Assembly: GCA_029879665.1 (NCBI GenBank)
Contig: JAOUPW010000023.1
Location: 1-11,013 of the forward strand
Length of the DNA stretch: 11,013 nt
Direction of reading: 5' to 3'
From: Rhodospirillales bacterium
Lineage (GTDB): Bacteria; Pseudomonadota; Alphaproteobacteria; Rhodospirillales; JAOUPW01
The notes beneath the pieces are model-generated. The model was not told the DNA's origin, did no database searches, and was given only the letters and a program-made list of their open reading frames with translations. Of the stretch, positions 1-7,647 are shown one piece after another. A program made the position numbers and the translations under genes. The first letter of the stretch is position 1; each line of letters begins with the position of its first letter.

Positions 1-1
1 A

Positions 2-457
2 GCGGCCGAGAACATCGACAAGGAAGAAGCCGACAAGCTGGCGGCCAAGATGATGAAAGGTGTCTTCACCCTTGAAGACATGGCAAAACAATTTAAGCAG
101 ATCAAAAAAATGGGCGATATGCAGGGCCTTTTAGGCATGTTGCCGGGGGCTGCAAAGGTCAAGCAGCAGATGGCCCAGGCCAATGTGGATGACAAGATGA
201 TCTCGCGCCAGGAAGCAATCATCCTGTCCATGACTCCGGCTGAACGTCGCAACCCGAAAATTCTTAACGGTTCGCGCCGCCGCCGCATTGCCGCCGGCTC
301 CGGTTCCACGGTGCAGGAAGTCAACCGTCTGCTCAAACAGTTTCTGCAGATGAGCAAAATGATGAAGAAGATGGGTAAGTTGGGGAAAAAAGGAATGATG
401 CGCGGTATGGGCGGAATGCCGCCGGGGGCATTGCCTCCGATGCCGCACCAGCGTTGA
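2..457 (+). CDS. ffh: Signal recognition particle protein Ffh, C-terminal part (M domain), 5' truncated by window
   Basis: This is the last 151 codons of Ffh, the SRP54-type GTPase that binds 4.5S RNA and signal peptides and delivers nascent membrane proteins to FtsY. The reading frame enters at base 2, and the NG GTPase domain lies outside the window. What is visible is a typical M domain. It has a helix with LEDMAKQFKQIKKMG, the flexible GLLGMLPG finger-loop segment, and the RNA-binding helix-turn-helix with SRRRRIAAGSG. It ends in a Met-rich amphipathic tail (MSKMMKKMGKLGKKGMMRGMGG) suited to signal-sequence binding. The protein closes with a short Pro/Met tail and a TGA stop. It is the first gene of a run that continues with rpsP, rimM, trmD and rplS, an order common in proteobacteria. 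Identification is secure, and only its length is unknown. Confidence 0.97.
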   Translation, partial: AAENIDKEEADKLAAKMMKGVFTLEDMAKQFKQIKKMGDMQGLLGMLPGAAKVKQQMAQANVDDKMISRQEAIILSMTPAERRNPKILNGSRRRRIAAGSGSTVQEVNRLLKQFLQMSKMMKKMGKLGKKGMMRGMGGMPPGALPPMPHQR

Positions 458-488
458 CGCACACTACAGGTGTTAGTGCGTAAATTTT
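457..488 (+). terminator. Weak stem-loop with short T run after ffh (possible attenuator)
   Basis: A 6-bp inverted repeat ACGCAC (457-462) / GTGCGT (476-481) begins at the last base of the ffh stop codon. It is followed by AAATTTT. The stem is short and the T run is only four bases, so at most partial termination is expected before rpsP. The rest of the 102-base gap up to the rpsP start holds only an A-rich ribosome-binding region. Confidence 0.35.
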
Positions 489-559
489 AAGAACGGCTAA
501 ACAATCGAAACACGTTGCATGGATTTAACCTAGAAAAGAGAGAAGGAAATAAATACGAC

Positions 560-1045
560 ATGTCTTTGAAAATTCGTATGGCCCGGGGCGGGGCAAAGAA
601 ACGTCCCTTCTACCGGATCGTGGTTGCGGATTCCCGCAGCCCCCGCGATGGCCGCTACATAGAAAAGGTCGGCTCCTACAATCCCATGCTGGCCAAGGAC
701 GCCGCCGACCGGGTGACTCTGGTCGAGGAACGCATCAAGTATTGGATCGGCGTCGGCGCCAAGCCCAGCGATCGCGTGACCCGCTTTCTTGCCCAGGCCG
801 GGATATTGGAAAAGCCCGCTGTTCCGGAGCAGACAAAACAAAACCTGCCCCGGGCCAAGACCCAGGAACGAATGAAGGAAGCCGAGGAAAAGGCAAAAGC
901 AGCCGAGGAAGCGGCCCAGGCGGCGGCAGAGGCGGCGGCAGAAGCGCCCGCTGAGGAAGCCCCGGCAGAAGCCGCGCCCGAAGAAGCGCCCGCTGAGGAA
1001 GCTCCGGCTGAACCGGCGGCGGAAGAAGAAAAGGCGGCCGGCTAA
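560..1045 (+). CDS. rpsP: 30S ribosomal protein S16 with long acidic C-terminal tail
   Basis: S16 is a 30S subunit protein needed for assembly of the 5' domain of 16S rRNA. I chose the ATG at 560 because the family's conserved N-terminus ([26 protein letters not shown]) starts there and an AGAAGGAA ribosome site lies about 11 bases upstream. An in-frame ATG at 515 would add 15 residues unlike S16. The S16 fold covers residues 1 to about 85, with [16 protein letters not shown] and [17 protein letters not shown] visible. The protein is 161 residues, against about 80-90 in E. coli. The extra part (about 86-161) is almost only Ala, Glu and Pro and is predicted to be disordered or helical. Extended S16 tails are known in alphaproteobacteria. 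rpsP is followed directly by rimM, the 30S maturation factor, which fits co-transcription. Confidence 0.97.
   Translation: MSLKIRMARGGAKKRPFYRIVVADSRSPRDGRYIEKVGSYNPMLAKDAADRVTLVEERIKYWIGVGAKPSDRVTRFLAQAGILEKPAVPEQTKQNLPRAKTQERMKEAEEKAKAAEEAAQAAAEAAAEAPAEEAPAEAAPEEAPAEEAPAEPAAEEEKAAG
941..1002 (+). repeat. Internal direct repeat in the S16 tail coding sequence
   Basis: The 20-mer GAAGCGCCCGCTGAGGAAGC occurs at 941-960 and again, identical, at 983-1002, a period of 42 bases. Each copy encodes the motif EAPAEEA. The repeat keeps the reading frame, so the Ala/Glu tail appears to have grown, or to vary, by in-frame duplication of 14 codons. Confidence 0.8.
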
Positions 1046-1068
1046 CTCCTGGCCGCGGGTGACGGATC

Positions 1069-1617
1069 ATGTTGGCGAAGCCTGGAAAACATCCGGACCG
1101 GCCCCTTGTTTGCCTCGGCGTGATCACGGGGCCGCGCGGATTGAAGGGCGAAGTCCGGATCAAAAGCTTCACCGGCGATCCCGCCATGATCGGCGCCTAT
1201 GGGCCGCTCAGGGATGAGGATGGAAACCGTGTTTTCGATCTAAAGGTGACGGCGACCGCGAAGGGACAGGTGGTTGGCCGCATCAAGGGGGTGGACGACC
1301 GGACCGCCGCCGAAAATTTGAAGGGGACGCAGCTCTTCATTGAAAAGGCGGCCCTGCCGGAAACGGACGAGGATGAATACTACCATGCCGACCTGGTCGG
1401 CTTGCGGGCTGAACTCAAGGACGGCGGGTCGCTGGGAACGGTTCGGGCGGTATTCGATCACGGCGCCGGGGCGGTACTGGATATCGCCGGCGGTGAAGCG
1501 GGTGAAATCCTGGTTCCGTTTACGCGGGCGGCGGTGCCGGAAGTGGACCTGGAGGCGGGCCGGGTGGTGATCGATCCCCCCGCCGGGCTTTTGGAGCCCG
1601 GCGAGAAAGAAGAGTAA
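1069..1617 (+). CDS. rimM: Ribosome maturation factor RimM
   Basis: RimM binds ribosomal protein S19 and helps mature the head of the 30S subunit. The 182-residue product has the two expected parts. The N-terminal RimM beta-barrel covers about residues 13-95 (LGVITGPRGLKGEVRIKSF, then the VDDRTAAENLKGTQLFI block). A PRC-barrel follows from about residue 100, opened by the conserved EYYHADLVGL and containing GTVRAVFDHGAGAVLDI and ILVPFTRAAVPEVD. Length is normal for the family. The ATG at 1069 is 23 bases after the rpsP stop and has only a weak purine-rich site upstream, so translation may be coupled. The 3' end carries a hairpin-forming segment that is duplicated just after the stop (separate entry). 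Confidence 0.96.
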   Translation: MLAKPGKHPDRPLVCLGVITGPRGLKGEVRIKSFTGDPAMIGAYGPLRDEDGNRVFDLKVTATAKGQVVGRIKGVDDRTAAENLKGTQLFIEKAALPETDEDEYYHADLVGLRAELKDGGSLGTVRAVFDHGAGAVLDIAGGEAGEILVPFTRAAVPEVDLEAGRVVIDPPAGLLEPGEKEE

Positions 1618-1664
1618 GCGCCCTAGCCGGGCATTTGGAGCCCGGCGAGAAAGAGAAGAGTAAG
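1582..1664 (+). repeat. Tandem duplication of a hairpin-forming rimM tail, between rimM and trmD
   Basis: The last 34 coding bases of rimM plus its stop (1582-1618) recur at 1626-1664. The two copies differ by one substitution (T to A) and an extra AG. Each copy carries its own inverted repeat. The first is GCCGGGCT (1582-1589) / AGCCCGGC (1595-1602), 8 bp with a 5-base loop. The second is GCCGGGC (1626-1632) / GCCCGGC (1640-1646). The second copy supplies the purine-rich stretch GAGAAAGAGAAGAG just before the trmD ATG at 1667. Neither hairpin is followed by a T run, so neither is an intrinsic terminator. Confidence 0.85.
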
Positions 1665-1666
1665 AG

Positions 1667-2404
1667 ATGGTTAAGACAGACGGAAAAACGGCCTGGACAG
1701 CCAAGGTTCTAACCCTGTTCCCTGAGATGTTTCCGGGGCCCCTCGGCCTGAGTCTGTCCGGACAAGCCCTGAAAGACGGAATTTGGGCGCTGGAAACGGT
1801 GGACATTCGGGCTTTTGCGCGCGATAAACACCGCACCGTGGACGGGGCTCCCTTCGGTGGCGGGCCCGGCATGGTAATGGCGCCGGATGTGGTGGACGAA
1901 GCACTCACCGCCGCGCTGTCGGACGGGACCGAGGCCCCCCTGATTTACCTGACACCGCGCGGTCGTCCCCTGTGCCAGGACCGGGTGCGGGAATTAGCCG
2001 GCGGGCCGGGCGTGGTGTTGTTGTGCGGCCGGTTTGAAGGTGTGGATGAGCGGGTTCTCGAAGCCCGTCAGATAGAAGAAGTCAGCCTAGGCGATTTTGT
2101 TCTCTCCGGCGGAGAACCCGCGGCGATTGCCTTGATTGACGCCTGCGTGCGCCAGCTTCCGGGCGTGATGGGCAGCGAAGAGTCGCTGGCCGAGGAAAGT
2201 TTCGAAAGGGGATTGCTGGAATATCCCCAATATACCCGACCCCGGGATTGGCAGGGCCGGGAGGTTCCGGAGATTTTAATATCCGGGCACCACGACAAGA
2301 TACGGGCCTGGCGCCTCGCCCAGGCAGAGGAAATTACGAAGGCGAGGCGGCCGGACCTGTGGTCCCGCTATACCGCCCGGATGGAAATGCAGCCCAAGGC
2401 TTGA
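1667..2404 (+). CDS. trmD: tRNA (guanine-N1)-methyltransferase TrmD
   Basis: TrmD methylates G37 next to the anticodon, using S-adenosylmethionine, and so prevents +1 frameshifts. The 245-residue protein shows the trefoil-knot SPOUT motifs. These are [15 protein letters not shown] (55-69), YLTPRGRPL (94-102), [13 protein letters not shown] (118-130) and [13 protein letters not shown] (140-152). The C-terminal domain has [10 protein letters not shown] and [12 protein letters not shown]. Arg162 (in RQLPGVMG) aligns with E. coli Arg154. The general base Asp169 of E. coli aligns with Glu177 here (AEESF instead of TEDSF). I recall this variant from other alphaproteobacterial TrmD proteins, so it is probably lineage-typical. 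The ATG at 1667 follows a GAGAAGAG purine stretch. Gene order rpsP-rimM-trmD-rplS is the classic operon. Confidence 0.97.
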   Translation: MVKTDGKTAWTAKVLTLFPEMFPGPLGLSLSGQALKDGIWALETVDIRAFARDKHRTVDGAPFGGGPGMVMAPDVVDEALTAALSDGTEAPLIYLTPRGRPLCQDRVRELAGGPGVVLLCGRFEGVDERVLEARQIEEVSLGDFVLSGGEPAAIALIDACVRQLPGVMGSEESLAEESFERGLLEYPQYTRPRDWQGREVPEILISGHHDKIRAWRLAQAEEITKARRPDLWSRYTARMEMQPKA

Positions 2405-2454
2405 AAACAAGTCCGGTGCGAAGATCATAGATTGAAGACGAAGGATAGAGTGTC

Positions 2455-2931
2455 ATGAACGTTATTAAAGAACTTGAAAACGAACAGCTCGCAAAGCTGG
2501 TTCAGGAACGTCCCATTCCCGAATTCGCGGCCGGCGATACGGTGAAGGTCAACGTCAAGGTGGTGGAAGGCGCACGGGAACGCATCCAGGCCTATGAAGG
2601 CGTTTGCATCGCGCGCAAAAACGATGGTCTGAACTCATCGTTCACCGTACGTAAAATTGCCTCCGGCGAAGGTGTGGAAAGGGTTTTCCCGCTCTATTCC
2701 CCCAACATCTCAGGCATCGACGTGGTGCGCCGCGGCGATGTGCGCCGGGCCAAGCTCTATTACTTGCGCGGCCTTCGCGGTAAACGCGCCCGCATTTCGG
2801 AAAAGACCGACGGTTATGCCGCCAAGATCCTGGCCGAGGAAAAACAGATCGCCGATGGAATCAAGGCGGCCGCCAAGTCCAAGAAAAAAGGCAAAAGCCA
2901 AGAAGCAGCCAAGGCCGGCGGCGAAGAATAA
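2455..2931 (+). CDS. rplS: 50S ribosomal protein L19 with basic C-terminal extension
   Basis: L19 sits at the 30S-50S interface (bridge B8 region). Residues 1 to about 115 match the family closely: [56 protein letters not shown], and [25 protein letters not shown]. The protein has 158 residues against 115 in E. coli. The extra ~40 residues are Lys/Ala-rich ([22 protein letters not shown]) and presumably disordered. The ATG at 2455 is preceded by AAGGA (2441-2445). This gene closes the translation block; the next gene, leuC, begins 97 bases later. Confidence 0.97.
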   Translation: MNVIKELENEQLAKLVQERPIPEFAAGDTVKVNVKVVEGARERIQAYEGVCIARKNDGLNSSFTVRKIASGEGVERVFPLYSPNISGIDVVRRGDVRRAKLYYLRGLRGKRARISEKTDGYAAKILAEEKQIADGIKAAAKSKKKGKSQEAAKAGGEE

Positions 2932-3028
2932 CGAGACAAGCCCGGGGCCCAAGCGTTTCAATAAGCATGGCAATAAGTATTGCTATACGACGTGGGCCCG
3001 AGGAATTGCGGGGGAGGAGTTTATAAGC
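2932..3028 (+). promoter_or_regulatory. Structured rplS-leuC intergenic leader with nested inverted repeats and a 19-codon mini-ORF
   Basis: This gap holds an outer inverted repeat GGGCCCA (2945-2951) / TGGGCCC (2993-2999) and, inside it, a small perfect hairpin GCAATA (2970-2975) / TATTGC (2978-2983). A 19-codon ORF starts with ATG at 2967 ([14 protein letters not shown]...) and stops at 3024-3026, two bases before the leuC ATG. It has three Ile codons among its first seven, two of them the rare ATA. It lacks a clear ribosome site and there is no T run, so a leucine or isoleucine attenuator is possible but unproven. The strong leuC ribosome site GGGGGAGGAG lies at 3010-3019. Confidence 0.35.
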
Positions 3029-4429
3029 ATGGCTAAAACGCTGTTCGATAAAATCTGGGAAAAGCATTTGGTCGAAGTGCAGGACGACGGCACGTGCCTG
3101 CTCTATATCGACCGTCATCTGGTGCATGAAGTGACCAGCCCGCAGGCCTTCGAAGGCTTGCGCAACGAGGGCCGCAAGGTCCACCGCGTGGACGCGACCC
3201 TGGCGGTGGCCGATCACAACACACCGACCAAGGATATTGACAAGGGCATCACCAACGAAGACTCCCGTATTCAGGTGGAAGCCCTGGAAAATAACGTTCG
3301 CGAGTTCAACATTCCCTATTTTGATATGAGCGACATGCGCCGCGGCATCGTGCATGTGATCGGCCCGGAACAGGGCTTCACCCTGCCCGGCACGACCATG
3401 GTTTGTGGCGATTCGCACACCGCCACCCACGGCGCTTTCGGCTCGCTCGCCTTCGGCATCGGCACCTCGGAAGTGGAGCACGTACTCGCCACCCAGACAC
3501 TGCTGCAACTGCCGGCCAAGAATATGCGCATCAATGTGGAGGGCGAGCTGCCCACAGGCGTTACCGCCAAGGACATTATTCTCGCGATTATCGGTAAAAT
3601 CGGTACCGGCGGCGGCACCGGTCATGTGGTCGAATATACCGGCGATACCATCCGCAATCTGTCCATGGAAGGGCGGATGACCATCTGCAACATGACCATC
3701 GAAGCCGGCGCCCGTGCCGGACTGGTGGCGCCTGACGAAACCACCTTTGAATACCTTAAGGGCCGGCCGATGGCGCCCAAGGGCGCTGCCTGGGAAGCCG
3801 CCGTCGCCTATTGGAAAACCCTCAAGACCGACGACGGCGCCAAGTTCGACACCGAGGTCACGCTGAAAGCATCCGAGATCGAGCCCCAGGTCACCTGGGG
3901 CACCAGCCCGGAAGACGAGCTGCCCATTTCCGGCGTGATTCCCGACCCGGCGAACGAGCCGGACGAAGCCAAGCGGCGTTCAATCGAAAGTGCGCTCGAA
4001 TATATGGGCCTCAAACCTGGCACGCCCTTGGCCGGAATTCCCGTCGATAAGGTTTTTATCGGGTCGTGCACCAACAGCCGCATCGAAGACCTGCGTGCCG
4101 CCGCCGCCATTGCCAAGGGCAGGAAGGTTGCTGCAACCGTGGGCGCTCTGGTGGTGCCTGGTTCCGGATTGGTCAAGGAACAGGCGGAAGCGGAAGGGCT
4201 CGATAAAATTTTTCTCGACGCCGGGTTCGAATGGCGCGAAGCGGGTTGTTCCATGTGTCTGGCCATGAACGACGACAAGCTGCAACCGGGCGAACGCTGC
4301 GCGTCCACCTCCAACCGCAACTTCAAGGGCCGTCAGGGCCGGGGCGGGCGCACCCATCTGGTCAGCCCGGCGATGGCCGCCGCCGCCGCCGTCACCGGTA
4401 AACTGACCGACGTGCGCGATCTGGATTAG
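3029..4429 (+). CDS. leuC: 3-isopropylmalate dehydratase large subunit LeuC
   Basis: With LeuD, LeuC isomerises 2-isopropylmalate to 3-isopropylmalate in leucine synthesis. It carries a [4Fe-4S] cluster of the aconitase type. The 466 residues equal the E. coli length, and the three cluster cysteines fall at the same positions: Cys347 ([13 protein letters not shown]), Cys407 and Cys410 (GCSMCLAMN). Other conserved blocks are DHNTPT (62-67), [31 protein letters not shown] (126-156) and [24 protein letters not shown] near the end. I chose the start at 3029 because [13 protein letters not shown] is the family N-terminus and it has a strong GGGAGGAG site about 10 bases upstream. The open frame extends to 2657, but that part overlaps rplS out of frame and is spurious. 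Confidence 0.98.
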   Translation: MAKTLFDKIWEKHLVEVQDDGTCLLYIDRHLVHEVTSPQAFEGLRNEGRKVHRVDATLAVADHNTPTKDIDKGITNEDSRIQVEALENNVREFNIPYFDMSDMRRGIVHVIGPEQGFTLPGTTMVCGDSHTATHGAFGSLAFGIGTSEVEHVLATQTLLQLPAKNMRINVEGELPTGVTAKDIILAIIGKIGTGGGTGHVVEYTGDTIRNLSMEGRMTICNMTIEAGARAGLVAPDETTFEYLKGRPMAPKGAAWEAAVAYWKTLKTDDGAKFDTEVTLKASEIEPQVTWGTSPEDELPISGVIPDPANEPDEAKRRSIESALEYMGLKPGTPLAGIPVDKVFIGSCTNSRIEDLRAAAAIAKGRKVAATVGALVVPGSGLVKEQAEAEGLDKIFLDAGFEWREAGCSMCLAMNDDKLQPGERCASTSNRNFKGRQGRGGRTHLVSPAMAAAAAVTGKLTDVRDLD

Positions 4430-4439
4430 GGGAAAAGTC

Positions 4440-5051
4440 ATGGATAAATTCATCAAACTGACGGGCGTTGCCGCGCCGATGCCGATCGTGAACGTGGATA
4501 CGGACATGATCATCCCCAAGCTGCACCTGAAAACCATCAAGCGGACCGGCCTCGGCAAAAGCCTGTTCGAGGAAATGCGCTATCTGGACGACGGCTCGGA
4601 AAACCCGAATTTCGTCCTCAACAAGCCCGCCTACCGGGAAGCTAAAATCCTGGTCGCCGGCGATAACTTCGGCTGCGGCTCGTCGCGAGAACACGCGCCC
4701 TGGGCTCTGCTCGATTTCGGCATCCGCTGCGTTATTTCCACCAGCTTCGCCGATATTTTTTACAACAATTGTTTCAAGAACGGCATCCTGCCGATCAAGG
4801 TTTCGGAAGAAGACCTGGCGAAACTGATGGACGACGCCGAGCGCGGCGCCAACGCGACACTCACCGTCGATCTGGAAAACCAAACCATTTCCGGCCCCGA
4901 CGGCGGCACGGTTGAATTCGACATCGATCCCTTCCGTAAGCAGTGTCTGATGGAAGGTCTGGACGACATCGGCCTGACGATGAAGAAGAAAGCTGATATC
5001 ACCTCGTTCGAGGACCAGCAAAAAATGTCCCAGCCCTGGCTGTACGGATAA
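4440..5051 (+). CDS. leuD: 3-isopropylmalate dehydratase small subunit LeuD
   Basis: This is the swivel-domain partner of LeuC in the isopropylmalate isomerase. The 203 residues match the usual ~200. Conserved features are [10 protein letters not shown] (18-27), [33 protein letters not shown] (59-90), [17 protein letters not shown], and the [13 protein letters not shown] tail block. The ATG at 4440 lies 10 bases after the leuC stop, with AGGGGAAAA as ribosome site overlapping the leuC stop. The two subunits are therefore almost certainly made from one mRNA. Confidence 0.98.
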   Translation: MDKFIKLTGVAAPMPIVNVDTDMIIPKLHLKTIKRTGLGKSLFEEMRYLDDGSENPNFVLNKPAYREAKILVAGDNFGCGSSREHAPWALLDFGIRCVISTSFADIFYNNCFKNGILPIKVSEEDLAKLMDDAERGANATLTVDLENQTISGPDGGTVEFDIDPFRKQCLMEGLDDIGLTMKKKADITSFEDQQKMSQPWLYG

Positions 5052-5083
5052 TCGTTTGAGGCCGGGGCGGACGGGGAAAACCC

Positions 5084-6184
5084 ATGACCGGCTCCAATCT
5101 CACCTTTCGCGGCCTCACCCTGCGCAACGTCGAAGTGCCCCTGCGCCGGCCGCTGCTGACCCGCATCAAGACCTTCGAGACCATGGCTTTCCTGCTGATC
5201 GACCTGCTCACGGAGGAAGGGATCACCGGCCACGCCTACCTGTTCGGTTATTCACCGCGCGGCAACGCCAATTTCATCTCGCCCCTGCGCCAGATCGAAG
5301 AGATGCTGAAGGGAGCGGCGGTCGAACCCGAGGCGCTGTTCGACCGGGCCCGCGCGGGCCTGAGCCTGATGGGCCATTCCGGCATTGCCATGATGGCGAT
5401 CTCCGGTTTCGATATGGCCTGCTGGGACGCGAAAGCCAAGGCCGAAGGTCGGCCGCTGTTCCGCCTGTTGGGCGGTGAAGCCGGCTCCATCCCCGCCTAT
5501 AACAGTACGGGGCTCGGCATTATGGCACCGGACGCGGCGGCGGAAGAAGCCCTGGAACTGCTGGCCGAAGGCGGCTTCGGCGCGGTCAAGATCCGCCTCG
5601 GCCGCGGCACCCTGGAAGAAGATGTCGCCGCCGTCCGCGCCGTCCGCGCCGCCGTTGGCGATGACGTGGCCCTGCCGTCGGATTTCAATCAATGCCTGGA
5701 TCTGGGGGAAGCGCTCAAGCGCTGTCGGGCGCTGGACGGGGAAGGGCTCTACTGGATCGAGGAGCCCATCGTTTATGATGACTTCGGCGGCATGGCGCGT
5801 ATCGCCGCCGAAATTGAAACCCCGGTCCAGATCGGCGAAAACTTCTACGGCCCCGGGGACATGGCCCGCGCCATTACCGCCAAGGCGGCCGATTACATGA
5901 TGCCGGACGCGGAACGGATTGGCGGCGTTACCGGTTGGCTGCGCGCCGCCGTTCTGGCGGAGGCGGCTGGAATTCCGGTGTCTTCGCATATTTTCCCGGA
6001 AATATCCGCCCATCTGCTGGCGGCGACGCCGACTCGGCAGTGGCTGGAATACGTGGACTGGGCCAATCCCATCCTGGCCGAGCCCCTGGCGGTGGAAAAC
6101 GGCTCGGCGGTCATTGCCGAGGTTCCCGGCACCGGCATTGCCTGGAATGAGGCCGCCGTCGGCAGATATGCCGTCGATCTCTAG
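5084..6184 (+). CDS. Mandelate racemase-like enolase-superfamily enzyme (second catalytic Lys replaced by Arg)
   Basis: This 366-residue protein has the enolase-superfamily capping domain (about 1-130) and barrel. It aligns well with Pseudomonas putida mandelate racemase, with a constant +5 numbering offset. Metal ligands are kept: Asp200 (SDFNQ), Glu226 (WIEEP) and Glu252 (IGENFYGP). The (R)-specific dyad is kept: Asp275 (MMPDAERIGGVTGW) and His302 (SSHIFPEISAHLLAATPT). Glu322 (QWLEYVDW), equivalent to Glu317, is also present. The KxK motif is KIR: Lys169 is kept but Lys166 of the racemase, its (S)-specific base, is Arg171 (CGC at 5594). Deprotonation on that side may be lost or altered, so racemisation of mandelate is doubtful. 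An epimerase, dehydratase or one-sided enolising enzyme on a 2-hydroxy acid is possible. The gene lies 32 bases after leuD, before leuB, with GGGGAA as ribosome site, so it looks co-transcribed with the leucine genes. Confidence 0.88.
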   Translation: MTGSNLTFRGLTLRNVEVPLRRPLLTRIKTFETMAFLLIDLLTEEGITGHAYLFGYSPRGNANFISPLRQIEEMLKGAAVEPEALFDRARAGLSLMGHSGIAMMAISGFDMACWDAKAKAEGRPLFRLLGGEAGSIPAYNSTGLGIMAPDAAAEEALELLAEGGFGAVKIRLGRGTLEEDVAAVRAVRAAVGDDVALPSDFNQCLDLGEALKRCRALDGEGLYWIEEPIVYDDFGGMARIAAEIETPVQIGENFYGPGDMARAITAKAADYMMPDAERIGGVTGWLRAAVLAEAAGIPVSSHIFPEISAHLLAATPTRQWLEYVDWANPILAEPLAVENGSAVIAEVPGTGIAWNEAAVGRYAVDL

Positions 6185-6268
6185 GATTGTTCGTCTACGC
6201 CCCCTTGATCGGAAGGGCCCAAGCCTTTATTCACCTGTGACTTGATCAGGATCGGAAGGACGAAATTG

Positions 6269-7381
6269 ATGGCTGCCAACAAGAAACTTTTAATGTTGCC
6301 CGGCGATGGTATCGGGCCCGAGGTGATGGGCGAGGTAAAGCGCGTCATCGGCTGGATGGACAAACGCCGCACCGTCAGCTTCGATATCCAGGAAGAACTG
6401 GTCGGCGGATCCTGTTATGACGCCAACGGCGTCTCCATCACCGACGAAACCGTGGCCGACGCCATGTCCGTGGACGCAGTGCTGTTGGGCGCCGTCGGTG
6501 GACCCAAGTGGGATAACGTCGCGCGCGAGCACCGGCCCGAGGCCGGGCTGCTCCGGCTGCGTAAGGAAATGGACCTGTTCGCCAACCTGCGCCCGGCGCT
6601 GGTGTTCGACGCTCTCGCCGAGGCTTCGTCGCTGAAGCTCGACCTGGTCAAGGGATTAGACATGCTGATCATCCGCGAGCTCACCTCCGGCGTTTATTTC
6701 GGTCAGCCGCGCGGCATCGAGGAACTTCCTGACGGTTCGCGCCGCGCTCTTGACACCCAGCTTTACACCGACGCCGAAGTTCAACGGGTCGCCCGCGTCG
6801 CTTTCGAGTTGGCACGCAAGCGTTCCAACAAGGTGACCTCGGTGGAAAAAGCCAACGTCATGGAAACCGGCGTCTTCTGGCGCCAGGAAGTGACCAAGGT
6901 TCACGAAGCCGATTACAAGGATGTCGAGCTCGGCCACATGTATGCCGACAACTGCGCCATGCAGTTGGTGCGTTATCCCAAGCAATTCGACGTCATCGTC
7001 ACCGACAACCTGTTCGGCGATATTCTTTCCGATTGCGCCGCCATGCTTACCGGTAGCCTCGGCATGCTGCCGTCGGCGTCCCTGGGGGCGCCGGACGAAA
7101 GCGGTCGGCGCAAGGCCATGTACGAACCGGTGCACGGTTCGGCGCCCGACATCGCCGGCCAGGAAAAGGCCAATCCGCTGGCCATGATTCTGTCCTATGC
7201 CATGATGCTGCGCTATTCCTTCGATCTCGATGAAGACGCGGACCTGGTGGAAGCGGCGGTCAAGAACGTGCTCGCTTCCGGCCTGCGTACCGGCGACATC
7301 ATGCAGCCGGGCATGACCGCCGTTTCGACCGAAGCCATGGGCAAGGCGGTAACGGCGGAACTGGACAAGCTGGCGGCGTAA
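6269..7381 (+). CDS. leuB: 3-isopropylmalate dehydrogenase LeuB
   Basis: LeuB oxidatively decarboxylates 3-isopropylmalate with NAD+ to give 2-ketoisocaproate precursor. The 370-residue product shows the standard blocks. These are [13 protein letters not shown] (7-19), [10 protein letters not shown] (73-82), [16 protein letters not shown] (95-110), [14 protein letters not shown] (136-149), and VEKANVMET with the catalytic Lys194. Next come [22 protein letters not shown] (245-255, Mg-binding aspartates) and [12 protein letters not shown] (286-297, the NAD loop of the IPMDH type). The ATG at 6269 has AAGGA 8 bases upstream; a TTG 27 bases earlier is open but less suitable. The 84-base gap after the racemase-like gene contains the 10-mer GATCGGAAGG twice (6207-6216 and 6250-6259), the second being the leuB ribosome site. 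Confidence 0.98.
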   Translation: MAANKKLLMLPGDGIGPEVMGEVKRVIGWMDKRRTVSFDIQEELVGGSCYDANGVSITDETVADAMSVDAVLLGAVGGPKWDNVAREHRPEAGLLRLRKEMDLFANLRPALVFDALAEASSLKLDLVKGLDMLIIRELTSGVYFGQPRGIEELPDGSRRALDTQLYTDAEVQRVARVAFELARKRSNKVTSVEKANVMETGVFWRQEVTKVHEADYKDVELGHMYADNCAMQLVRYPKQFDVIVTDNLFGDILSDCAAMLTGSLGMLPSASLGAPDESGRRKAMYEPVHGSAPDIAGQEKANPLAMILSYAMMLRYSFDLDEDADLVEAAVKNVLASGLRTGDIMQPGMTAVSTEAMGKAVTAELDKLAA

Positions 7382-7546
7382 GGGCCGGTTGAAACGGGGC
7401 TCCCTTCGTTCCACTTGAATTCCCGCCCCGGGCGGGGTATGTCTCCGGCAACGTAATTATGGGATTTACCGGAATGCAGCGCGAAACCGCTCTCAAGGCT
7501 GAAACCAAGACCGCCCCTTAGGGCCGGACGTTCGTGTGCGAATGAC
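7382..7546. other. leuB-asd intergenic region, no convincing gene
   Basis: This region contains a GC-rich inverted repeat CCCGCC (7422-7427) / GGCGGG (7431-7436) with no T run. It also contains a 20-codon ORF (7459-7521) without a ribosome site. I see no tRNA or protein gene. The leuB terminator follows at 7547. Confidence 0.5.
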
Positions 7547-7577
7547 AGGCCCGCCGGTTAAGACCTGCGGGCCTTTT
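7547..7577 (+). terminator. Intrinsic terminator of the leucine operon
   Basis: A perfect 8-bp GC-rich stem AGGCCCGC (7547-7554) / GCGGGCCT (7567-7574) with a 12-base loop is followed by a T run (TTTTACTTT). It sits 166 bases after the leuB stop and 74 bases before asd. It therefore likely ends the leuCD-racemase-leuB transcript, and asd should have its own promoter. Confidence 0.75.
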
Positions 7578-7647
7578 ACTTTAAAAGCCTAAACGCGATG
7601 GCTGGAGGCGGAAATCGCCGAGCCTTAAAGGAATGGAGAAAGCGAAG

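Noticed and set aside
2657..3028. N-terminal extension of leuC
   Set aside because: The frame stays open, but it overlaps rplS out of frame and the extra residues are unlike LeuC. A strong ribosome site and the family N-terminus place the start at 3029.
2861..3625. Minus-strand open frame of 254 codons opposite rplS/leuC
   Set aside because: It lies antisense to clearly real rplS and leuC codons, is His/Ala-rich as expected from GC-rich antisense, and has no recognisable domain.
7422..7436. GC-rich inverted repeat as a terminator
   Set aside because: No T run follows on either strand; the real terminator is at 7547-7577.
7459..7521. 20-codon ORF between leuB and asd
   Set aside because: No ribosome site upstream, no similarity recognised, and lies just before the leuB terminator; most likely chance.
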